Assembly (NCBI GenBank): GCA_028866335.1 | Contig: JAGWIL010000089.1 | Coordinates: forward strand, 1-6,687 | Reading direction: 5' to 3' | Source: Rhodospirillales bacterium | GTDB lineage: Bacteria > Pseudomonadota > Alphaproteobacteria > Acetobacterales > Acetobacteraceae | DNA: 6,687 nt | Shown here: positions 1 to 6,368 of the stretch, one piece after another | How positions within the stretch are numbered: position 1 is the first letter of the stretch | Layout of the letters: each line of letters opens with the position of its first letter | The notes under the pieces: generated by a model | Seen by the model: only the letters and a program-made list of their open reading frames with translations | The model's database searches: none | What the model was told of the DNA's origin: nothing | Position numbers and translations under genes: made by a program

Positions 1-207
1 CTGAAAATCGAGGAACTGATCGACGAGTTGAAGCAGGATTTCACCATCGTCATCGTCACCCATAACATGCAGCAGGCCGGGCGCTGCGCTGACCAGGTGG
101 CGTTCTTCTATCTGGGAGAATTGGTGGAGGTTGGTGCCTCCAGCCAGATTTTCACCGCGCCGCGTGAGCGCAAAACCCAGGAATACATTACCGGCCGGTT
201 CGGCTGA
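1..207 (+). CDS. pstB: Phosphate ABC transporter ATP-binding protein PstB, C-terminal part (5' end outside window)
   Basis: This is the last 68 codons of the cytoplasmic ATPase that powers high-affinity phosphate import with PstS, PstC and PstA. The visible part begins after the Walker B region. It carries the H-loop in the stretch [17 protein letters not shown] (visible His at residue 21), followed by the PstB-typical YLGELVEVG strand and the ending [10 protein letters not shown], which closely matches the C-terminus of E. coli PstB (DYITGRYG) as I recall it. The frame is open from base 1 to a TGA at 205-207. The Walker A, Q-loop and signature motifs lie upstream of the window and cannot be checked. 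The stop codon is followed at once by the phoU ribosome binding site, so the two genes are one transcriptional unit. The family assignment is very secure. Confidence 0.96.
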   Translation: MKIEELIDELKQDFTIVIVTHNMQQAGRCADQVAFFYLGELVEVGASSQIFTAPRERKTQEYITGRFG

Positions 208-211
208 AGGA
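207..211 (+). promoter_or_regulatory. Ribosome binding site of phoU
   Basis: AAGGA lies 7 bases before the phoU ATG at 219 and shares its first base with the last base of the pstB stop codon. The spacing is close to ideal and supports the ATG at 219 as the start. It also implies that ribosomes finishing pstB can hand over to phoU. Confidence 0.75.
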
Positions 212-218
212 ATAAGAG

Positions 219-938
219 ATGCCCGACGAACCGAAACATATCGTCTCCAGCTTCGAGGCTGACCTCAAAAAGCTCCGTGACATGATCGCCAATATGGGCG
301 GGCTGGTGGAGCGCGCGGTGGCGGATGCTACCACGGCCCTGGTTAACCGTGACCCGGATATCGCCGCGCGCGTTATCGAGGGCGATGCCAAAATCAACGC
401 CGAGCAGCATAGCGTGGAGCAATTCACCGTGCGGCTGCTGGCGCTGCGCCAGCCCGTGGCGGATGATCTGCGCCAGGCGATCCAGGCTCTGAAAGTGGTG
501 AGTGATCTGGAACGTATCGGCGATTACGCCGCCAACATCGCCAAGCGTTCCATCGTCATCAACCAGGTGGCCAGCAATTTCCCACTCGCAGGGCTGGCGC
601 AAATGGCCATGCTGGTACAGCAGAATTTAAAAGCCAGCATCGACACTGTAGGCGAGGCCGACCCGCAGAAGGCCGTTATGGTGTGGCGCGCGGACCAGAT
701 GGTGGATGATTTATACAATACCATCTTCCGTGAGCTGATTACCTACATGATGGAAGACGCTCGCAACATCTCGGCCTGCACGCATCTCATGTTCATCGCC
801 AAAAATCTGGAACGCATCGGCGACCACACCACTAACATCGCTGAGCTGACTTATTACGCCGTGACCGGGCAGAACCTGCCGGATTACCGCCCCAAGGGCG
901 ACCTCACTTCCACCTATATGGCGGCTTCGTCCGACTGA
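219..938 (+). CDS. phoU: Phosphate transport system regulatory protein PhoU
   Basis: PhoU is a cytoplasmic all-helical protein that, when phosphate is plentiful, keeps the PhoR-PhoB system switched off through contact with the Pst transporter and PhoR. The 239-residue length is normal for the family (about 220-240). The protein shows the expected internal duplication of two three-helix bundles. The metal-binding signature appears twice, about 100 residues apart: LERIGDYAAN (residues 97-106) and LERIGDHTTN (197-206). The first half also has the conserved RQPVADDLR segment (77-85), the counterpart of the RxPxAxDLR motif. The start at 219 has a good AAGGA site. pstB ends 11 bases upstream and phoB starts 2 bases downstream, the classical order for this operon. 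No residue of the signature appears to be missing. The identification is secure. Confidence 0.96.
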   Translation: MPDEPKHIVSSFEADLKKLRDMIANMGGLVERAVADATTALVNRDPDIAARVIEGDAKINAEQHSVEQFTVRLLALRQPVADDLRQAIQALKVVSDLERIGDYAANIAKRSIVINQVASNFPLAGLAQMAMLVQQNLKASIDTVGEADPQKAVMVWRADQMVDDLYNTIFRELITYMMEDARNISACTHLMFIAKNLERIGDHTTNIAELTYYAVTGQNLPDYRPKGDLTSTYMAASSD

Positions 939-940
939 GC

Positions 941-1651
941 ATGTCCGATACCAGCAAACCTTATGTACTGATCGTCGAGGATGAAGCGCCGCTGGTTACC
1001 CTGCTGCGTTATAATCTGGAAAAACAGGGCTTCCGCGTAGAGGATGCCGGGGATGGCGGCGAGGCGCTAACGCGCATCACCGAAGCGCCGCCGGATTTGC
1101 TGCTGCTGGACTGGATGCTGCCCACAATGTCCGGCATCGAGCTGTGCCGCCAGTTGCGCCGCCGCCCGGCCACCCGTACGCTTCCCATCATCATGCTTAC
1201 GGCCCGGGCCGAGGAACAGGATTCAGTGCGCGGGCTGGATACCGGGGCGGATGACTACATCACCAAACCTTTCTCCACAGAAGCACTCATCGCCCGCATC
1301 CGCGCACTTCTGCGCCGTGCTGGTGCCATGCCGCAGAAAAGCAAGCTGAGCTTTCACGATATCTCCCTGGACCCGGCTTCTCACCGCGTGCTGCGCAATG
1401 GCCGCACTTTGCATCTGGGGCCCACTGAATTCCGGCTGCTGGAATTCTTCCTGCGCCACCCCAAGCGCGTGTTCTCGCGTGAGGATGTGCTGAACGCCGT
1501 CTGGGGACGGGACATTCATGTGGAGCCCCGCACGGTGGATGTTCACATCAGGCGGCTGCGCAAAGCCATTAACGGCCCTGATGAAATCGATATCGTCCGC
1601 ACCGTGCGCGCCGCGGGCTATGCGCTGGACCTGGAAGACGCCGTTTTTTAG
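941..1651 (+). CDS. phoB: Phosphate regulon response regulator PhoB
   Basis: This is an OmpR/PhoB-family transcription factor. Phosphorylated by PhoR, it binds Pho boxes and activates phosphate-scavenging genes, usually including its own operon. The receiver domain (about 8-125) has the acidic pocket E13/D14, phosphoacceptor D57 (LLLLDWMLP), T87 (IIMLTAR) and K109 (YITKPF). The C-terminal winged-helix domain (about 136-232) has LGPTEFRLLEFFLRHPKRVF, the WGRD turn (188-191) and a recognition helix in the region EPRTVDVHIRRLRKAI (195-210), nearly identical to my recollection of E. coli PhoB. The 236-residue length is usual. The ATG follows the phoU stop by 2 bases with no clear Shine-Dalgarno, so translation probably depends on coupling to phoU. 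No phoR is in the window. The 3' end converges with a receiver-only gene on the other strand, 7 bases away. Confidence 0.95.
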   Translation: MSDTSKPYVLIVEDEAPLVTLLRYNLEKQGFRVEDAGDGGEALTRITEAPPDLLLLDWMLPTMSGIELCRQLRRRPATRTLPIIMLTARAEEQDSVRGLDTGADDYITKPFSTEALIARIRALLRRAGAMPQKSKLSFHDISLDPASHRVLRNGRTLHLGPTEFRLLEFFLRHPKRVFSREDVLNAVWGRDIHVEPRTVDVHIRRLRKAINGPDEIDIVRTVRAAGYALDLEDAVF

Positions 1652-1657
1652 CCCGCG
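1612..1657. repeat. Inverted repeat spanning the end of phoB
   Basis: CGCGGGCTA (1612-1620) and TAGCCCGCG (1649-1657) are perfect 9-base arms around a 28-base loop. The right arm contains the phoB stop codon, and a run of six T lies in the loop (1644-1649, its last base inside the arm). Because neither strand has a T tract directly after the hairpin, it does not look like a standard intrinsic terminator. It sits exactly where the convergent phoB and receiver-gene transcripts meet, so a role in ending or protecting transcripts is possible but unproven. Chance occurrence in GC-rich DNA is also plausible. Confidence 0.3.
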
Positions 1658-1658
1658 C

Positions 1659-2039
1659 TCAGCCCGTTTTGGTAATCCGCCCGCGCCGCGCAAGCCCTTC
1701 CACCCGCACCAACAATTCAGAAAACGCGAAGGGTTTGGCCAAATAGTCATCGCCCCCGGCCCGTAAGCCGGTTACCTTGTTTGCAGCCTCGCCAAGCCCG
1801 GAGAGGATTAACACCGGCGTCTCAATCCGCTGGGCACGCAAATTGGTGAGCAGTTTAAGGCCGTCCTCGCTCTCGGGCAGCATACGGTCGAGAATGATAA
1901 CGTCGAACTGCTCTTTCATCGCCCGCTCGCGGCCCAGGGCGGCGCTGTCGGCATGAATGATGTTATGGCCTGCTTCCCGCAGCCCTTTGATCACAAAAGC
2001 GGAGACATTTTTATCGTCTTCGATCAGTAAAATTCTCAT
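1659..2039 (-). CDS. Response regulator, receiver domain only (OmpR-like, no output domain)
   Basis: The 126-residue protein is a complete phosphoacceptor receiver domain and nothing else. The fold markers are present: E7/D8/D9 acidic pocket (MRILLIEDD), phosphoacceptor D51 (VIILDRMLP), S80 (LILSGLG), K102 (DDYLAKPF). The sequence style, especially GLRAGGDDYLAKPFAFSELL, is that of OmpR/QseB-type regulators, which normally continue about 100 residues into a winged-helix DNA-binding domain. Here the frame stops with TGA just after the last receiver helix (LARRGRITKTG), and the DNA beyond is phoB on the other strand, so no output domain can be recovered by a frameshift. It is therefore either a true single-domain regulator (CheY/DivK-like phosphate relay or sink) or an OmpR-type gene that lost its 3' part. 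No kinase lies beside it. A GGGGGA stretch upstream of the ATG is a plausible ribosome binding site. Confidence 0.85.
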   Translation of the reverse strand: MRILLIEDDKNVSAFVIKGLREAGHNIIHADSAALGRERAMKEQFDVIILDRMLPESEDGLKLLTNLRAQRIETPVLILSGLGEAANKVTGLRAGGDDYLAKPFAFSELLVRVEGLARRGRITKTG

Positions 2040-2094
2040 TTAGTCCCCCATCTGCCCCGCAGCTTAAGGCGTATGGCATGTAAACCCCTGCGTG

Positions 2095-2124
2095 AATATC
2101 CTGCCGCTTACCCGCGCCCGTCAA
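2095..2124 (-). promoter_or_regulatory. Possible sigma70-type promoter of the receiver-only gene
   Basis: On the minus strand TTGACG (2119-2124; 5 of 6 to TTGACA) is followed after 18 bases by GATATT (2095-2100; 4 of 6 to TATAAT). Transcription would start near 2088, leaving a leader of about 50 bases to the ATG at 2039. It lies directly after the possible terminator of the oxidoreductase gene, which fits an independent unit. This is a consensus match only. Confidence 0.35.
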
Positions 2125-2127
2125 TGG

Positions 2128-2154
2128 AAAAGGTAAGCACCACAGGACTTAACC
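2128..2154 (-). terminator. Possible weak intrinsic terminator after the hydrolase-oxidoreductase pair
   Basis: On the minus strand GGTTAAG pairs with CTTACC (plus strand 2148-2154 with 2132-2137) as a six-pair stem with one bulged T and a 10-base loop that can close by two more G-C pairs. TTTT follows (plus strand AAAA at 2128-2131). It begins at the last base of the oxidoreductase stop codon. The stem is short and AT-rich, so efficiency would be modest. Confidence 0.35.
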
Positions 2155-3263
2155 TAACCGCGAAAGCGCATTGGATCGATAACCGGCAGAATCTCCGCGG
2201 CGGCGGCGGGGTCCTCCCGTTTCACCATGGCGGCAATAAGCGCCGAGGCCGCCGGCACGGTCTGAATACCATAGCCACCCTGCCCCACCGCCCAGAAAAA
2301 CCCTTCAGCGGCATTATCATACCCAAACGCCAAAGAGCGGTCCGGCGTGAAGGTACGCAACCCCGCCCAGCTATGCTCCACGCGCTTCACCTCAATATCC
2401 AGCGCCTGCTGCATCCGGTCTATCCCAATGGCCACATCCAGCTCATCCGGCTGCACATCATGCGGTGCATCCGGCGTTTCGTCGCAGGGGGTCACCATCA
2501 GCTTGGTCCTGGCCTCGGCGCGCACATACCAGTCATGGGCGGCGGATTGCACCATGGGCCAATGCTCCACCTGGTAAGGTGCGGGATCGATAATGGCGGC
2601 GGTGCGGCGGCATGGCACCAGGCCAATCGGCGCCAGCCCGGCAATTTTCGCCACCTCATCGCCCCAGGCCCCAGCCGCGTTCACCACAATGGGTGCGGTA
2701 ATCGTCAGCCCGCCGGAGGTTTCCACCTCCCACGCACCGTTTTTGCGCTCTATCCGCCCGGCCCGGTTGCGTAAGGCGAGCTGCCCACCACCCTGGCGCA
2801 ATTTGCGCAGAAAATACTGGTGCAGCCCTGCAACATCCATATCGAATCCATCTGCCTCGAACGCGGCGCGGGTTGCGTAGCCATCGATAATGGCGGGGCA
2901 AAGCGCCTTGGCGCGGCTGAGCGGAATTTCTTCAATGCCGAGATCCTGCGCGATCAGCGCGTCCAGATGGCTGCCCTGATCCTGTGGTGCCAAATAGAGA
3001 ATCGCGCGGTCCACGGCCAGATGGTCCGTGCCGATATCCTCTGGCGGATTCTTGTAAAATTCACGGGAAAGCCCGGTAAGCACCCGAACATCCGGTGGGC
3101 CGTAATTGCGCACCCATATCGCGGCGGAGCGGCCGGTGGTGTGAAACCCCGCCTGCGCCTCGGCCTCCACCAGCGCCACGCGATGCGTGGGGATAAGCCG
3201 TGCCGCGGCTGAAGCGCCGACAATGCCAGCGCCGATCACGATCACATCGAAAGTCTGGCTCAT
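2154..3263 (-). CDS. FAD-dependent oxidoreductase of the DAO family, D-arginine dehydrogenase (DauA)-like
   Basis: This is a probable cytoplasmic flavoenzyme of 369 residues that oxidises an amine or D-amino acid; the substrate is unknown. The N-terminal dinucleotide fold is clear: VIGAGIVG (G11, G13, G16), E33 at the end of the second strand for the FAD ribose, and HTTGRSAA (41-48). Against Pseudomonas aeruginosa DauA recalled from memory, it shares GRSAA, LVPCRRTA, AHDVQPDELDVA (266-278), WAGLRTF (299-305) and GQGGYGIQT (327-335). The DauA carboxylate-binding Arg/Tyr residues match Y54, R220, Y246 and R303. DauA His48 and Glu87, which contact the basic substrate, correspond here to I49 and A87, so D-arginine is unlikely to be the substrate. 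I chose the ATG at 3263-3261 because it sits just before the FAD fold and overlaps the hydrolase stop as TGATG; a start 20 codons further upstream would run into the hydrolase. Translation is probably coupled. Confidence 0.88.
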   Translation of the reverse strand: MSQTFDVIVIGAGIVGASAAARLIPTHRVALVEAEAQAGFHTTGRSAAIWVRNYGPPDVRVLTGLSREFYKNPPEDIGTDHLAVDRAILYLAPQDQGSHLDALIAQDLGIEEIPLSRAKALCPAIIDGYATRAAFEADGFDMDVAGLHQYFLRKLRQGGGQLALRNRAGRIERKNGAWEVETSGGLTITAPIVVNAAGAWGDEVAKIAGLAPIGLVPCRRTAAIIDPAPYQVEHWPMVQSAAHDWYVRAEARTKLMVTPCDETPDAPHDVQPDELDVAIGIDRMQQALDIEVKRVEHSWAGLRTFTPDRSLAFGYDNAAEGFFWAVGQGGYGIQTVPAASALIAAMVKREDPAAAAEILPVIDPMRFRG

Positions 3264-4024
3264 CAGATCAGGAAATCCCTTAATGCGGCAATCACCTGCT
3301 CGGGCCTCTCGGCGTGCAGCCAATGGGAGGCCCCCTCCACGCGCTCGATTCGCGCCTGCGGAAAGCGTTGCAAAATCTCAGGCTCGCTGACCTCAGTCAC
3401 ATAATGGGAGTTCGCACCGCAGAGAAACAGCGCCGGGCCGGCAAACGGCCCAGCTCCCGGCGGGTCGTCCCAACTGAACAAATGGCCCATATTGGCGCGA
3501 ATCTCCTCCAGCCCGATCCGCCAATGCGGCGTTTCGCCCAGCACCAAATTATTCAGCAGAAACGCCCGCAACGGCGCTTCCTTCACGATCGCGGCCATCG
3601 CCTTATCTGCCTCGCCACGGGTGAGCGCGGGGGAAAGCGGCACACCCTGCATCGCCGCCACCAGATCGGAATAGTCATGGCCATAGGTCACCGGCGCAAT
3701 GTCCATCACCGCCAGCTTCTCCACCAGCTCTGGTGCCGTCAACGCCAGCATCATCGCGGTTTTGCCGCCCATGGAATGGCCGCAGAACCGGGCCCGGCGC
3801 ACGCCAAGCCGCGCCAGCGTCTCGGCCACATCCGCCGCCATGCTGGCATAATCCATGGCCTGATCATGCGGGCTTTCGCCATGGTTGCGCTGGTCGAAGG
3901 CCAGCACGCGAAACGAGGAAGAAAGCCCGCGGGATAAAACCCCGAGATTGCGCGCGGTGCCAAACAGCCCGTGCAGAAGCACCAGCGGGGGGCCTTCGCC
4001 CGCCTCTAACATATTCAGGATCAT
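3263..4024 (-). CDS. Alpha/beta hydrolase, YbfF/ABHD11-type esterase
   Basis: This is a 253-residue soluble alpha/beta hydrolase, the length expected for bacterial YbfF-type esterases. Ordered signs are the oxyanion strand LVLLHGLFGTARN (14-26), DQRNHGESPH (44-53), the nucleophile elbow GHSMGGKTAM (82-91, nucleophile S84), MDIAPVTYGHDY (107-118), and the catalytic His in GASHWLHAERP (231-241, H234). DQRNHGxSPH with GHSMGGK is diagnostic of the YbfF/ABHD11 group. The usual acid position after strand 7 reads CGANSHYV (202-209) with no Asp or Glu, as in relatives with GGNSxYV, so D108 is the likely triad acid. The natural substrate is unknown; family members cleave short acyl esters or thioesters in vitro. 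It is the first gene of a two-gene minus-strand unit. No in-frame start lies further upstream and there is no clear ribosome binding site; a promoter match sits immediately ahead. A second Met at residue 5 is possible. Confidence 0.9.
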   Translation of the reverse strand: MILNMLEAGEGPPLVLLHGLFGTARNLGVLSRGLSSSFRVLAFDQRNHGESPHDQAMDYASMAADVAETLARLGVRRARFCGHSMGGKTAMMLALTAPELVEKLAVMDIAPVTYGHDYSDLVAAMQGVPLSPALTRGEADKAMAAIVKEAPLRAFLLNNLVLGETPHWRIGLEEIRANMGHLFSWDDPPGAGPFAGPALFLCGANSHYVTEVSEPEILQRFPQARIERVEGASHWLHAERPEQVIAALRDFLI

Positions 4025-4030
4025 GCCGAT

Positions 4031-4059
4031 ATTCTCGGGCCATTGGATGAAAATCTCAA
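4031..4059 (-). promoter_or_regulatory. Possible promoter of the hydrolase-oxidoreductase unit, predicting a leaderless mRNA
   Basis: On the minus strand TTGAGA (4054-4059; 5 of 6 to TTGACA) is followed after exactly 17 bases by GAGAAT (4031-4036; 4 of 6 to TATAAT). Only 6 bases separate the -10 element from the hydrolase ATG at 4024, so the expected start of transcription falls on or next to the A of the start codon. The absence of a Shine-Dalgarno before this ATG fits. This is a consensus match only. Confidence 0.4.
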
Positions 4060-4092
4060 GCGCGCGGCAGCCGAACCAGCTATGAGAGCGCC

Positions 4093-5397
4093 ATGATGCA
4101 ATTCATGGTTGTGATTCCGGCATTGCTGCTGGCCGGGTTGGCGGTGGGCTGGCCAAGGGCGGGGCTGGTGCTGTGGGTGCTGGCGCTGGCCACCGGGCCG
4201 GATAACTGGCTGAACGGTATCACCGGCGACCCCGAAACCACCGCCGGGCTGCTGAAAGCTTTCGGCCTGGTGGTGCTGGCGGGCGCAGCCATGCGCGGCG
4301 GGCTGAAAACAGACCGCTGGAACCCCGCCTTCGCTTTTCTGTTCATGTTCTGCACCGGGCTCATCCACGGGCTGCATCCGGGCTTAAGCCTGCAAGCCTC
4401 GTTGCGCTCGCTCGTGGGCTCGGCTGCCCCCTTTCTGTTTGGCTTTGTGCGCCAGCCGGAAAAATTCCGCCGTGCCGCCATCCTCGCCATCATTTTCGCA
4501 CCGGTTTTCGCGGTGGGGGTGGATGTGGTTTTGGCCCTCCTCGGGCAGGACCAGTTCTATGTGCTGGAACAAGGCGCACTCCGGCTGGGTGGCAATGGGC
4601 AGCCCCCATTTCTGGGTGGCTTCGCGCTTATCGGGCTTTACGCCACGGTGCTGGAACTGGCGGAAAGCCCCCGGCCCGCCATGGCGGCGATGGCGGGGGT
4701 AAACTTCCTCATCATTCTGCTCACCGGCGCGCGCTCGCCCCTGGCCATGGCGGCGATGCTGCTGTTGGCGCTGCTGCTCATGCAAAAACGCCTTATGGCG
4801 CTGGCCGCCGCCGGGGCGCTCGCGTCCCTCGCATTGCTGGGTTCCGGGCTGCTGGGCTTTCTGCGCGCGGTAGACCTCACCCAGCTTGGCGAAGCAACAG
4901 ACCTTTCCCACCGTACCCTGGTTTGGCCGTTTTTTGTCCAGGCCATGCAGCAATCGCCCTGGCTCGGCTGGGGGGTGGGTGCTGGCAAAATCATCATCCC
5001 CGTCACCTCACAGCTCAGCCAGTTGCTCGGCACTAATGCGGCGCATGATGAATATTTACGTATCGGCAGCGAAGGCGGGTTTGTCGGGCTGTTTCTACTC
5101 ATCCTGCTGCTGGCGCTCTGGGTGGTGCGCGGCGCTCGCCTGCTGCCACGTGGCCAGGCCTGGCTGATGCGGCTTACCTTCATCGCCTTCGCTATCCAGT
5201 CCATTACCGACAATACCCTCATCGCCTCCACCGGTTCGGCGTTCTTTTTATGGGCAAGCGTCATCTTCGCAGATGCGAAAAACAGGTCTAAACGGGCGGC
5301 ATGTTCACCCGCCGCTCTGCCCTCGCCTTGCCTCTCGCCCTCGCCGCAGGGCAACCCGCTTTGGCCCAAGCCACACCGCCCATCGCCATCGTCCTGA
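4093..5397 (+). CDS. O-antigen ligase / polysaccharide polymerase (Wzy_C) family membrane protein
   Basis: This is a polytopic inner-membrane protein, 434 residues as read, with about ten or more hydrophobic segments, starting VVIPALLLAGLAVGW. The Wzy_C hallmarks are TGARSPLAMA (211-220, R214), SHRTLVWPFFVQAMQQSPWLGWGVGAG (272-298), and AAHDEYLRIGSEGGFVGL (316-333), whose H318 matches the essential periplasmic His of WaaL-type ligases. Such proteins join or polymerise lipid-linked glycans at the periplasmic face. Which glycan is involved cannot be told, since no sugar genes are nearby. GAGAG at 4084-4088 is a weak ribosome binding site; it is 4 bases from the ATG at 4093 and 7 from the one at 4096, so either may start. 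The last ~36 residues (about 399-434) are Pro/Ser-rich, lack membrane character and overlap the next gene by 97 bases. The real end may be near 5291 if the A5 run at 5278-5282 hides a frameshift. Confidence 0.88.
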   Translation: MMQFMVVIPALLLAGLAVGWPRAGLVLWVLALATGPDNWLNGITGDPETTAGLLKAFGLVVLAGAAMRGGLKTDRWNPAFAFLFMFCTGLIHGLHPGLSLQASLRSLVGSAAPFLFGFVRQPEKFRRAAILAIIFAPVFAVGVDVVLALLGQDQFYVLEQGALRLGGNGQPPFLGGFALIGLYATVLELAESPRPAMAAMAGVNFLIILLTGARSPLAMAAMLLLALLLMQKRLMALAAAGALASLALLGSGLLGFLRAVDLTQLGEATDLSHRTLVWPFFVQAMQQSPWLGWGVGAGKIIIPVTSQLSQLLGTNAAHDEYLRIGSEGGFVGLFLLILLLALWVVRGARLLPRGQAWLMRLTFIAFAIQSITDNTLIASTGSAFFLWASVIFADAKNRSKRAACSPAALPSPCLSPSPQGNPLWPKPHRPSPSS

Positions 5398-6290
5398 ACT
5401 CCGGCGAAGGTTCGCTCAGCGTCATCGACATGACCACCCACCAAGTGGTGGGCAGCGAACCCGCTTACCGCGAGCCCAGCCATTGGGCGCTCACCCCTGA
5501 CCGTTCCCAGCTTCTGGTGGCCGATGCCTCGGGCAATGCGGTGTTCATGTACAACCCCAGCACCGGCGCGCCGCTGGGCATCAAGCGCATCGCCGACCCC
5601 TACCAGATCGGCTTCACCCCAGATAACCGCTATTTCGTGGCCAACGCGCTGCGGCTGGACTTCGTGGACGTTTACGACGGTGCCACGCTGGAGCTGGTAA
5701 AACGCTTCAAGCCTGGCCGCTGGCCAAGCCATCTGGATTTCTCGCCGGATTCGCGCTGGTCGTTCAACTCCATGCAGAATTCCGACACGCTGGTCTCGCT
5801 GGACCTTACCACCATGACCGAACGCTGGCGCGTGAAAGTGGGCACCACTCCGGCGGGCGTGCTGTGGCTCAATGGCCGGGTGCTCGTCTGCATTATGGGC
5901 GAAGGCGGCGTGGTGGAAATCGAGCCGATCTCCGGTGCCATCACCCGCTGGCAAAAAACCGGGGACGGCGCGCATAATATCTTCCTGGATGAGCAGCGGC
6001 ACATCCTCTACGTCTCCAACCGTGGCCCCGGCCGAACCTCGCTCACCGCACTGGACCCCATTACGCTGAAACCAATCCGCACCTACCCGCTTCCCGGCGG
6101 GCCGGATGACATCGCCATCGCCCCGGATGGTAAAATCTGGATCGCATTGCGTTTTGCTGAAGCCGTGGCGGTGCTGGACCCAGAAACCGGCGATTACACC
6201 ACCATCCCGGTCGGGCGCTCTCCGCACGGCATCTTTCTCAGCACCATGCTGAAGCAGAAGGGCCAGGTTACGGCGGAACGGCTGCGTTAA
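5301..6290 (+). CDS. Exported YVTN/YncE-type beta-propeller repeat protein
   Basis: This 329-residue protein has an N-terminal signal peptide: MFTRRSALALPLALAAGQPA, with likely cleavage after A22-Q23-A24. The twin Arg (R4-R5) in TRRSAL resembles a Tat signal, though a Sec signal is also possible. The mature part is about seven repeats of the 40-residue YVTN/NHL-like blade. Clear copies are IAIVLNSGEGSLSVIDMTTH (28-47), LLVADASGNAVFMYNPSTG (71-89), YFVANALRLDFVDVYDGATL (111-130), ILYVSNRGPGRTSLTALDP (235-253) and IWIALRFAEAVAVLDPETG (279-297), alternating with P(S/D)xxxxxPD turns such as HLDFSPDSR. It most resembles YncE-like periplasmic propellers, whose function is largely unknown; no catalytic motif is visible. 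The start is fixed by an in-frame stop at 5289-5291, and ATG 5301 is the first candidate after it. No good ribosome binding site is present, so coupling to the upstream membrane-protein gene is likely. Confidence 0.88.
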   Translation: MFTRRSALALPLALAAGQPALAQATPPIAIVLNSGEGSLSVIDMTTHQVVGSEPAYREPSHWALTPDRSQLLVADASGNAVFMYNPSTGAPLGIKRIADPYQIGFTPDNRYFVANALRLDFVDVYDGATLELVKRFKPGRWPSHLDFSPDSRWSFNSMQNSDTLVSLDLTTMTERWRVKVGTTPAGVLWLNGRVLVCIMGEGGVVEIEPISGAITRWQKTGDGAHNIFLDEQRHILYVSNRGPGRTSLTALDPITLKPIRTYPLPGGPDDIAIAPDGKIWIALRFAEAVAVLDPETGDYTTIPVGRSPHGIFLSTMLKQKGQVTAERLR

Positions 6291-6293
6291 TCC

Positions 6294-6322
6294 TCGCAAA
6301 ATTCGCCCGGCGCGCCTATATT
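6294..6322 (+). promoter_or_regulatory. Weak promoter-like match in the gap before the last gene
   Basis: The 78-base gap 6291-6368 holds TATATT (6317-6322, 5 of 6 to TATAAT) with only a poor -35 match, TCGCAA (6294-6299), 17 bases upstream. The gap also has GGCGCGCC and the short inverted repeat GCGCC-AC-GGCGC (6329-6340), with no T run, so no terminator is evident. The following gene could be transcribed from here or by read-through from the propeller gene. Confidence 0.2.
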
Positions 6323-6368
6323 CGCGGGGCGCCACGGCGCTGACCGCCACCGATACAGGCCCGCAACC

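Noticed and set aside
1223..1750. Minus-strand open frame antisense to phoB, considered as the missing output domain of the receiver-only gene
   Set aside because: It is in a different frame, its translation has no winged-helix features, and it is fully explained as the mirror of phoB.
2040..2153. Search for a PhoB box in the gap before the receiver-only gene
   Set aside because: No tandem CTGTCAT-like 11-base repeats could be found on either strand; only a sigma70-like match was seen.
4082..4096. A four-codon mini-ORF (ATG AGA GCG CCA TGA) overlapping the ligase start, as a possible leader peptide
   Set aside because: Too short to judge, has no ribosome binding site of its own, and its first bases serve better as the purine-rich GAGAG of the ligase gene.
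4679..4758. A 14-base direct repeat CCATGGCGGCGATG at 4679-4692 and 4745-4758
   Set aside because: Both copies are in the same reading frame and encode the same AMAAM membrane-type residues, so this is explained by protein composition rather than a mobile or regulatory repeat.
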